From Nitrospinota bacterium (GTDB lineage Bacteria; Nitrospinota_A; UBA7883; JACRLM01), in NCBI GenBank assembly GCA_015231995.1, contig JADGAO010000041.1, positions 1-17,998 of the forward strand: a DNA stretch of 17,998 nt. Direction: 5' to 3'. Position numbers and translations under genes: made by a program. The notes beneath the pieces were generated by a model that was not told the DNA's origin, made no database searches, and saw only the letters and a program-made list of their open reading frames with translations. Numbering within the stretch: the first letter of the stretch is position 1; every line of letters starts with the position of its first letter. Positions 1-6,265 of the stretch are shown here, piece by piece.

Positions 1-644
1 TGCTCACGATAAGCCTGCTTGGGACGCTTTACAAAGGAGCGGCCCGGTATCCGACTCCCATGCTGTATGCGGCGTCGTGCCTGTTTCTGATACTCATCGG
101 CGGACTGACAGGTATTCCGCTGGCTCTTACATCTTTGACACTGCATCTGGCCGAAACATATTTCGTCGTCGCTCATTTCCACTTCATCATGGGCATAATG
201 GCCACATTCGCGCTCTTCGGTTCGATCTATCACTGGTTCCCGAAGTTTACCGGCAGGATGTACAACGAAACGGCGGGAAAGATCGGCTTCTGGCTTAATT
301 TTATCGGCGTCAACGTCACGTTCCTTGTTCTTTTCGATATCGGGGTCAAGGGAATGCCCCGCAGATACTACGACTACGCCATGTTCCCGCAGTTCGAGTT
401 CTCGCATAAAATCGCCACAGCCGGGGCTTTCCTTATCGCCATTGGCATGACGATAACCATCCTTAACTGGATCATTTCAGCCTTTAAGGGAGCCAAAGCT
501 ACGGACAACCCCTGGGGAGCGAAGTCGCTTGAGTGGACACATACGACAACACCTCCTGGGCCGGGCAACTTTCCGAAGATACCGGTAATTGACGAGAATT
601 GGTCGCCCTATAACTATGGCAGGCACACGGCAAAGACCATTTAG
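1..644 (+). CDS. ctaD: Haem-copper (aa3-type) cytochrome c oxidase subunit I, C-terminal part; 5' end outside window
   Basis: The reading frame is open from the window edge (first full codon at 3) to a TAG at 642-644, giving about 213 residues of the C-terminal part of subunit I. This inner-membrane protein reduces O2 at a haem a3/CuB centre and pumps protons. The hallmark stretch TYFVVAHFHFIMG is visible. Its two histidines (codons 174-176 and 180-182) correspond to the haem a3 and haem a ligands. HWFPKFTGRMY and GMPRRYYDY follow, both typical of the family. Several hydrophobic membrane spans are visible. No subunit III is fused at the C terminus. In most relatives the residues before TYFVVAHFH are HD (Mg-site residues); here they are AE. 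The protein is clearly CtaD/CoxA-like and not CcoN-like. The exact subtype cannot be fixed from a fragment. Confidence 0.93.
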   Translation, partial: LTISLLGTLYKGAARYPTPMLYAASCLFLILIGGLTGIPLALTSLTLHLAETYFVVAHFHFIMGIMATFALFGSIYHWFPKFTGRMYNETAGKIGFWLNFIGVNVTFLVLFDIGVKGMPRRYYDYAMFPQFEFSHKIATAGAFLIAIGMTITILNWIISAFKGAKATDNPWGAKSLEWTHTTTPPGPGNFPKIPVIDENWSPYNYGRHTAKTI

Positions 645-652
645 ACTTTCGC

Positions 653-758
653 CTGAAAGGAGAGCTTTGCATAATCCATCACGTTCGAAATATTGTCATT
701 CTGAACGGAGCGAATGCGTAGTATGGAAATCGCTTGATTATGCAAAGACCTCCTTTAC
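653..758. repeat. Imperfect inverted repeat enclosing a degenerate TGTCATTCTGA-type repeat
   Basis: The arm ctttgcataatc (665-676) is perfectly complementary to gattatgcaaag (736-747). Pairing continues outward with mismatches (aaaggag near 655 against ctccttt near 749). The 59-base interior contains tgtcattctgaa (693-704) followed by cggagcgaatgcg. That resembles the start of the repeat at 17493-17581 and of similar short palindromic repeats scattered through many bacterial genomes. Forward translation gives the CHSERSE string typical of such repeats misread as protein. It is probably a decayed mobile-repeat copy. A role as a transcript-end hairpin for the upstream gene is possible but not shown. 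Confidence 0.55.
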
Positions 759-844
759 AAGAGTTGTCAGATGCTCTACGGGCAATAAAATCCGACTGAA
801 CGCTCAATATTTTGCGTAATTTTGGCAACGCCTAAGAATTATTA

Positions 845-874
845 TTGCATTAGGCCTTGGAATAAGGCTAATAT
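845..874 (+). promoter_or_regulatory. Candidate promoter and operator for the cco cluster
   Basis: TTGCAT (845-850) and TAATAT (869-874) are 18 bases apart and lie about 40 bases before the ccoN start. They are weak matches to sigma-70 -35 and -10 boxes. The spacer carries an imperfect palindrome (gcctt, ggaat, aaggc; flanked by tta and taat), which could be an operator. I see no convincing FNR box (TTGAT-N4-ATCAA) or sigma-54 site here. This is a pattern-level call only. Confidence 0.3.
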
Positions 875-902
875 ATGTTCTCATACCATTTCGTTTACCA
901 AA

Positions 903-909
903 AAGGAGG
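903..909 (+). promoter_or_regulatory. Strong ribosome binding site of ccoN
   Basis: AGGAGGG lies 6 bases before the GTG at 916. It is a near-perfect Shine-Dalgarno sequence and decides the GTG start of ccoN. Confidence 0.8.
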
Positions 910-915
910 GGGGAA

Positions 916-2337
916 GTGGAACCAAGGCAAGGGGAACCTCAGTATAATTTCGTTATTGTCCAGTTTTTCGCCATCATGGCAACGGTCTACCTGGTGGTGG
1001 GCGCCCTGGTAGGGGTGTACATCGCCGCAGAGCTGGCGTGGCCAGCCCTGAATTTCGACATTCCGTATCTGACCTTCGGAAGGCTTCGGCCTCTTCACAC
1101 AAACGCCGTCATTTTCGCATTTGGCGGTTGCACATTGTTCGCCACGTCTTATTACATTGTGCAAAGGACCTGTTATACGCGCCTGTGGAGCGACAAGTTG
1201 GCGTGGATCACGTTCTGGGGATGGAACGCGGTCATCGTCAGCGCTGTCGTAACTCTTCCACTGGGAATCACGAGCGGCAAGGAATACGCGGAGCTGGAGT
1301 GGCCGCTGGACATCCTGATAGCCGTCGTCTGGCTATCGTACATGTTCAACTTCGTGATGACGGTGGCCAGCCGCAAAGTGTCGCACATTTATGTGGCGAA
1401 CTGGTTCTTTATGGCAATGCAGGTGATGATAACGTACCTGCACGTCGTTAACAGCCTGGCGATACCGGTGGGACTCTTTAAATCATACTCGATCTTTGCC
1501 GGTCCGCAGGACGCAATGGTGCAATGGTGGTATGGCCATAACGCCGTCGGCTTCTTCCTGACCGCCGGGTTTCTTGGGATCATGTATTACTTCGTGCCCA
1601 AGCAGGCGGGGCGCCCAATCTTTTCATACAGGCTATCCGTCATTCACTTCTGGACGCTTATCTTCGGATACGTCTGGATCGGGGGGCATCACCTTCAATA
1701 TACCGCCCTGCCGGACTGGTCCGGGTCGCTTGGCGCCGCTATCTCACTTGCGATGATAATCCCATCGTGGGGTGGCGCGGTGAACGGTATGCTTACCCTT
1801 TCCGGGGCGTGGGACAAGCTACGGACGGACTACACGTTGCGGTTCCTTATCGTCTCGCTGGCGTTCTACGCGATGTCCACGTTCGAGGGGCCGCTGATGT
1901 CCATCCGCACGGTCAACGCGCTTTCGCATTACACCGACTGGACGGTGGGCCATGTTCATTCCGGCGCGTTAGGCTGGGTGGCGATGGTCTCCATGGGAGC
2001 CATCTACCATTTGGTTCCACGGTTGTGGAACACGGAACTTTACTCCACCAAGCTCGTCAACACGCATTTCTGGATGACGACGATAAGCATCGTTTTCTAC
2101 ATATCCGCCATGTGGGTTTCCGGCATCATGCAGGGGCTGATGTGGCGCGCCTATGACGAGCAGGGAACGCTTATGTACTCCTTTGCCGAGTCTGTGGCGG
2201 CAATGCATCCTTACTACGCGTTGCGATGGTTCGGCGGGACGCTGTTCCTGCTCGGGACGATAGTGATGCTCTTTAACGTGCTGATGACCGTGACCAGGGC
2301 CAGGACCGCTCCGGCTCTCGCTCACGCCTCGGCGTAA
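916..2337 (+). CDS. ccoN: cbb3-type cytochrome c oxidase subunit I
   Basis: CcoN is the catalytic subunit of the high-affinity cbb3 oxidase, a multi-span inner-membrane protein carrying haem b, haem b3 and CuB. The 473-residue length matches the family. Ligands visible: H61 (RPLHTNAV) and H348 for low-spin haem b, H346 (GHVHSG) for haem b3, and H208 (YGHNAVG), H258 and H259 (GGHHLQY) for CuB. Y238 (SYRLSVIHFW) sits where the cbb3-specific Tyr-His crosslink is made. E324 (STFEGP) is the conserved acidic residue of the proton-input region. The GTG start at 916 follows a strong Shine-Dalgarno sequence, and the first residues fit known N termini. It is the first gene of the cco cluster. Its stop is 15 bases before ccoO. 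Confidence 0.98.
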   Translation: MEPRQGEPQYNFVIVQFFAIMATVYLVVGALVGVYIAAELAWPALNFDIPYLTFGRLRPLHTNAVIFAFGGCTLFATSYYIVQRTCYTRLWSDKLAWITFWGWNAVIVSAVVTLPLGITSGKEYAELEWPLDILIAVVWLSYMFNFVMTVASRKVSHIYVANWFFMAMQVMITYLHVVNSLAIPVGLFKSYSIFAGPQDAMVQWWYGHNAVGFFLTAGFLGIMYYFVPKQAGRPIFSYRLSVIHFWTLIFGYVWIGGHHLQYTALPDWSGSLGAAISLAMIIPSWGGAVNGMLTLSGAWDKLRTDYTLRFLIVSLAFYAMSTFEGPLMSIRTVNALSHYTDWTVGHVHSGALGWVAMVSMGAIYHLVPRLWNTELYSTKLVNTHFWMTTISIVFYISAMWVSGIMQGLMWRAYDEQGTLMYSFAESVAAMHPYYALRWFGGTLFLLGTIVMLFNVLMTVTRARTAPALAHASA

Positions 2338-2352
2338 GGGGGGAATCAGGAC

Positions 2353-3042
2353 ATGACTGATAACGGAAAACCGAAGAAGTTCCAGGAAAAGATGGAACTC
2401 AATGTCGCGCTTTTTATGTTGACGCTCGCTATCGCGGTTTCGATCGGCGGCCTGGTCACCGTCGTGCCGCTTTTCTACCTGAACAGCACATGGGAAGACA
2501 GGGCGACGACCCCCGATGGGAAACCCAAGAACCCGGAACTGTCCAGCGTGCGCCCTTACAGCGCGTTAGAACTGGCCGGGCGGGACATATACATCCGTGA
2601 GGGATGTTACACCTGCCACTCGCAGATGATACGCCCGTTCCGCGACGAGAAGGAACGGTATGGCCATTATTCGCTCGCGGTGGAGTCGAAATACGACCAT
2701 CCGTTCCAGTGGGGATCAAAACGCACGGGGCCTGACCTTGCGCGTGTGGGCGGGAAATACTCCGACCAGTGGCACGAAGCGCATCTTCTCGATCCAAAGT
2801 CCGTCGTGCCGGAGTCGGTGATGCCTCGCTATCCATGGTTCGCCAAGGCTACGCTGGACCCGAATTGCGTTGTCTCCAGCATGAAAGGGATGAAGATGTT
2901 GGGCGTGCCCTACACCGACGAAGACATATCTAAGGCTCCGGCGATGGTGCAGGGGAAGACGGAGATGTCTGCGATCATCGCCTATCTGCAGGTTCTTGGA
3001 ACGATGGTCAAATTCGAGGAGGGGAAGGATTACCGTGACTAA
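2353..3042 (+). CDS. ccoO: cbb3-type cytochrome c oxidase subunit II, mono-haem cytochrome c
   Basis: CcoO is a membrane-anchored cytochrome c that passes electrons towards CcoN. The 229-residue protein has one N-terminal membrane span (about residues 18-42) and a periplasmic domain with one haem c motif, CYTCH at 85-89. The flanking REGCYTCHSQMIRPF is characteristic of CcoO/FixO. M157 in ESVMPRYPWF is the likely distal haem ligand. The ATG at 2353 is preceded by AAGGGGGGA (2336-2344), which overlaps the ccoN stop and indicates coupled translation. Its 3' end overlaps the next gene by 8 bases. C172 lies outside the haem motif, with no role that I can assign. Confidence 0.98.
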   Translation: MTDNGKPKKFQEKMELNVALFMLTLAIAVSIGGLVTVVPLFYLNSTWEDRATTPDGKPKNPELSSVRPYSALELAGRDIYIREGCYTCHSQMIRPFRDEKERYGHYSLAVESKYDHPFQWGSKRTGPDLARVGGKYSDQWHEAHLLDPKSVVPESVMPRYPWFAKATLDPNCVVSSMKGMKMLGVPYTDEDISKAPAMVQGKTEMSAIIAYLQVLGTMVKFEEGKDYRD

Positions 3043-3235
3043 ACTTGCGAATTACTTCCATACGGACTGGGCGGCGATGACCTCCGTCGACTGGCTGGGG
3101 CTAACATTGACCGTCTCTGTGGCGATACTCATGGCCGGAGCCTACGCTTATGCGTTCAATCCGGCCAATAAAGAGCGCTTCAACGATCACCGGTTCATCC
3201 CCCTGTGCGATGACCGATTGGATAAAGAGGACTGA
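3035..3235 (+). CDS. ccoQ: cbb3-type cytochrome oxidase small subunit (CcoQ/FixQ-like)
   Basis: This 66-residue protein has a single membrane span (about residues 20-40, WLGLTLTVSVAILMAGAYAY). The motif AFNPANKERF is close to the YAFNPANKARF-like motif of CcoQ. CcoQ stabilises the association of CcoP with the oxidase. The frame can be read back to an ATG at 2996, but that would overlap ccoO by 47 bases. The GTG at 3035 is better: it follows GAGGAGGGG (3016-3024), overlaps the ccoO stop by only 8 bases, and gives the usual short N terminus. ccoP starts just after its TGA. Confidence 0.85.
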   Translation: MTKLANYFHTDWAAMTSVDWLGLTLTVSVAILMAGAYAYAFNPANKERFNDHRFIPLCDDRLDKED

Positions 3236-3236
3236 C

Positions 3237-4106
3237 ATGGCTGAAAAAAAAGACCCTTACGAGGCTAAAGACACAGGGCACGAGTGGGACGGCATAAGGG
3301 AGCTTAAAAACGATCCTCCGGGCTGGTGGATGACGGGTGGATACATAAGCATCATTTTCCTGATCGTCTACTTTGTGCTGTATCCATCCATTCCGCTGGT
3401 TCACGGTTATACGAAAGGTTTGCTGGGCTGGACGCAGGTTGACGAGTACAAAAGCTCGCTTGCGGAGATAATGAGCGTCCGTGCGCCGTTCGAGGAAAAA
3501 ATCGCCAAGAAAAGCGCGAAGGAAATCCTGGCCGATCCACAGCTTTCGCAGTTTGCGCTGGCTTCGGCCAAGGCGGTCTTCGGCGATAAATGCGCCCCGT
3601 GCCACGGCTCCGGCGGACAGGGTGGCCCCGGGTTCCCTACGCTGGCCGACGACGAATGGGTGTATGGCGGAACGATCGAGGGCATTACGGAGAGCATTAC
3701 GGGCGGCAGGCAGGGAATGATGCCGGCGTACAAGGCCACGTTAAGCGAACAAGAGGTCAACGACCTTGTCGCGTTCATCTCCGGCCTCAACACGGGCAAG
3801 GCTCACGACCCCGGCAAAGCGGTGTTCCTTGGGCAGACGGCCGGGCAGGCCGACTGCGTGACCTGTCATGGAGAGGACGCTAAGGGCAACCCCGATGTCG
3901 GCGGCGTGAACCTTACCGACAAGATTTGGCGTTTTGAAGGCACACAGGAAGGGATAAAACGCACCATACTCCACGGCGTCAACCAGGAGGACGACAAGGA
4001 GACAAGGAAAGCGCTTATGCCCACGTTTGGTGGTAAGCTTTCAGAAGGACAGATCAAACAGCTTGCCGTCAAGGTGTTCATGTTCGGAGGCGGCAAGAAA
4101 GGTTAG
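3237..4106 (+). CDS. ccoP: cbb3-type cytochrome c oxidase subunit III, di-haem cytochrome c
   Basis: CcoP is a membrane-anchored di-haem cytochrome c that accepts electrons from soluble or bc1-linked carriers and feeds CcoO and CcoN. The protein is 289 residues. NDPPGWW (25-31) is the typical CcoP entry motif. One membrane span follows (about 33-55). There are two cytochrome c domains with CAPCH (119-123) and CVTCH (207-211). Distal ligands are probably M162 (GMMPAYK) and M261 (LMPTFGG). The frame is open further upstream to 3150, but the ATG at 3237 has AAGAGGA five bases before it, lies one base after the ccoQ stop, and gives the family N terminus. An 88-base gap, the largest inside the cluster, follows before ccoG. 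Confidence 0.97.
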   Translation: MAEKKDPYEAKDTGHEWDGIRELKNDPPGWWMTGGYISIIFLIVYFVLYPSIPLVHGYTKGLLGWTQVDEYKSSLAEIMSVRAPFEEKIAKKSAKEILADPQLSQFALASAKAVFGDKCAPCHGSGGQGGPGFPTLADDEWVYGGTIEGITESITGGRQGMMPAYKATLSEQEVNDLVAFISGLNTGKAHDPGKAVFLGQTAGQADCVTCHGEDAKGNPDVGGVNLTDKIWRFEGTQEGIKRTILHGVNQEDDKETRKALMPTFGGKLSEGQIKQLAVKVFMFGGGKKG

Positions 4107-4194
4107 CGGTGGGTCGGATAAAGGCGCTTGCGCGAAGTGACACTTGGCGTCTCGAGGCGGTTTTCTCCCACCCGTATTCAGAAGGGAGAACAGT

Positions 4195-5700
4195 TTGCGC
4201 CGGGAGAGACGTGAGTTGGAAGATGTGGAAGCGCCGGCAACGCCCACGCCCGGAACGTTAGGAAAAACCGTGTCGCCACCGCCGGAGCCGGAATCAACTG
4301 ATCCGGCGGTGGATCACGAAGAGATAGAGAAACTCTACGAAGAAGCGGGCCACTGGGACGTAAACCTCGGCGAGGAGACTATCCACGCCAAGCGAATACA
4401 GGGACAGTTCCGGCGCATCAAATGGTATGTGGCCTCCATCTACCTGCTCTATTTTCTGGGGCCGTACCTGCGGTGGGATGGGCGGCAGGCGATACTCTTC
4501 GACATACCAGCCAGAAAGAACTACCTCTTCGGGATAACCATATGGCCGCAGGACGTGTGGATGCTCTCGCTCGTCCTTCTCACTTTCTTTATCGCCCTAT
4601 TCACCGCGACGGCGCTTGCGGGGCGGGTCTTCTGCGGCTACATCTGCTGGCAGACCGTCTGGGTGGATGTGTACACATGGATAGAAGAGAAGCTCGAAGG
4701 GCATCCCGCCCAGAGAAGAGCGCTCGACAAAGCCCCGTGGTCTTTGCGCAAATTCAGGATCAAGGCGGTGAAACATTCCATATGGCTCACGCTAAGCGCC
4801 CTCACCGGGATAACGTTCACAGCGTATTTCACGGACGCTTACGGGATGTGGAGGGATTATTTCTCGCTCCAGGGCTCTTTTTACATCTGGGTGACGCCGT
4901 TACCGTTCTTGATTGGCTCTTACATAGGCGTCGGGTTTATGCGGGAGCAGATTTGTTTCTGGCTCTGCCCCTACGCGCGCATACAGGGGGTGATGACCGA
5001 CCCGGAGTCTATCCTTCCCGCTTACGACAAAGGCCGCGGAGAGCCGCGTGGAAAAATCAGCCGCGACGGTTCGACGAAAGGCGACTGCATAGACTGCAAC
5101 CTGTGCGTGGCCGTCTGCCCGATGGGGGTGGACATCCGGTACGGCCAGCAGGAGGGTTGCATAACTTGCGGCTTGTGCCTGGATGCGTGCGACTCCGTGA
5201 TGGAGAAAGTCGGAAGGCCCACCGGGCTGATCCGGTACATGGCGTTGGTGGAGTCGGGAGGGAAGGCGCGGCTCAACATTCTAAAGCGTCCGCGTATGAT
5301 GATATACATTTTGATACTCGCCGGGGCCATGGCCGGCGTCGTTTACGGACTTGTAAACCTGACGCCTATGAAGCTGACCGTCATACATGACCGTCAACCG
5401 CTTTATATCATGCTGTCCGACGGGTCCATACAGAACGGATACACCGTGAAGATACTCAACAAAACAGACAACGCCGCCACTTTCAAGCTTTCGGTCAGCG
5501 GCGTGAAGGACGCAAGCGTCGAGTTGCTCAACGAGAACACAACAGCCCCGGCCGGCAAGATGCTCACGCTTACGGCCAGGGTAAAGGTGGGCGCCGACGA
5601 CGCGCCTAAAGGCGTAGGGTCTATACTTTTCCGCGTTTACAGCGATGGAAACCCAGCCCTTGACGCCACATACGGAAGTTCTTTTGTCGGCCCGAAATAG
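4195..5700 (+). CDS. ccoG: Cytochrome oxidase assembly protein CcoG (FixG/RdxA-like), polyferredoxin cupric reductase
   Basis: CcoG family proteins are inner-membrane iron-sulfur proteins reported to reduce Cu(II) to Cu(I) for cbb3 assembly. The protein is about 501 residues, with several membrane spans in the first 260. The redox motifs FCGYIC (C147, C151) and CFWLCP (C254, C258) are present. Two ferredoxin-type 4Fe-4S motifs follow: C298, C301, C304, C308 and C322, C325, C328, C332. A further span (about 365-385) precedes a C-terminal beta-rich Ig-like domain, as usual for the family. The start is uncertain. No ATG fits. TTG at 4195 is preceded by AAGGGAGA (4182-4189). TTG at 4216 (after GGGAGAGA) and TTG at 4144 are alternatives. 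Residues 10-50 are acidic and proline-rich and may be cytosolic. Confidence 0.95.
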   Translation: MRRERRELEDVEAPATPTPGTLGKTVSPPPEPESTDPAVDHEEIEKLYEEAGHWDVNLGEETIHAKRIQGQFRRIKWYVASIYLLYFLGPYLRWDGRQAILFDIPARKNYLFGITIWPQDVWMLSLVLLTFFIALFTATALAGRVFCGYICWQTVWVDVYTWIEEKLEGHPAQRRALDKAPWSLRKFRIKAVKHSIWLTLSALTGITFTAYFTDAYGMWRDYFSLQGSFYIWVTPLPFLIGSYIGVGFMREQICFWLCPYARIQGVMTDPESILPAYDKGRGEPRGKISRDGSTKGDCIDCNLCVAVCPMGVDIRYGQQEGCITCGLCLDACDSVMEKVGRPTGLIRYMALVESGGKARLNILKRPRMMIYILILAGAMAGVVYGLVNLTPMKLTVIHDRQPLYIMLSDGSIQNGYTVKILNKTDNAATFKLSVSGVKDASVELLNENTTAPAGKMLTLTARVKVGADDAPKGVGSILFRVYSDGNPALDATYGSSFVGPK

Positions 5701-5731
5701 TCTGGCTGGCCTGTAAAGGAGAATGGAGAAA

Positions 5732-6265
5732 ATGGACGCGATGACACCGGAATCAACAGCGAAGACAAGCGCGTTGGCAAGCCCCTGGGTATGGGGGTTC
5801 ATAGGATTGATCAGCGTGGCGCTGATGGTGAACATGACGATGGCCTATCTGGCGGTGAGCACCTCGCCGGGGCTTGTCGCCAAAGACTATTACGAACGGG
5901 GCAAATCATTCGAGAAAAGGGCGACGCTTCAATCGGCTACCCTTGATCGGTTGCAATGGAAGCTGTCCCTGTCCGCGCCTGAGAAGATAACCGCAGGGGA
6001 GAAGGTGACGTTTAATCTTACGGCGCAAGGGGCGGACGGTCTGCCTGCAAAAGCCGCTACCGCCAGGCTTTTCGCATATCGCCCATCGGACGCCAAGGCG
6101 GATTTCTCTTCACCGATGACGCATGTTGAAGGCTCCGGCTATGTGGCGGATGCTGTTTTCCCGCTGAAAGGCGTGTGGGACATCATCGTGACGGTAAGCG
6201 ACGGCGATGGCCATGCGGATGTCATACGAAGGATATCCGTAGCCGCCCCCGCAACATCCAGGTGA
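5732..6265 (+). CDS. ccoH: cbb3 oxidase assembly protein CcoH (FixH-like)
   Basis: This 177-residue protein has one N-terminal membrane span (about residues 20-42, WVWGFIGLISVALMVNMTMA) and a periplasmic beta-rich domain. The sequence KDYYERGKSFEK just after the membrane is typical of FixH/CcoH. CcoH binds and stabilises CcoN and the maturing complex. The position between ccoG and ccoI is diagnostic. An in-frame ATG at 5723 leaves only one base after the AAAGGAG (5715-5721), so the ATG at 5732, with a 10-base spacing, is preferred; 5741 is also possible. The TGA stop overlaps the GTG of ccoI by 4 bases, which implies translational coupling. Confidence 0.9.
   Translation: MDAMTPESTAKTSALASPWVWGFIGLISVALMVNMTMAYLAVSTSPGLVAKDYYERGKSFEKRATLQSATLDRLQWKLSLSAPEKITAGEKVTFNLTAQGADGLPAKAATARLFAYRPSDAKADFSSPMTHVEGSGYVADAVFPLKGVWDIIVTVSDGDGHADVIRRISVAAPATSR

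Noticed and set aside
589..819. Small plus-strand frame after the CtaD fragment
   Set aside because: Its translation includes CHSERSE, which comes from the dispersed TGTCATTCTGA-type repeat, so it is repeat sequence and not a gene.
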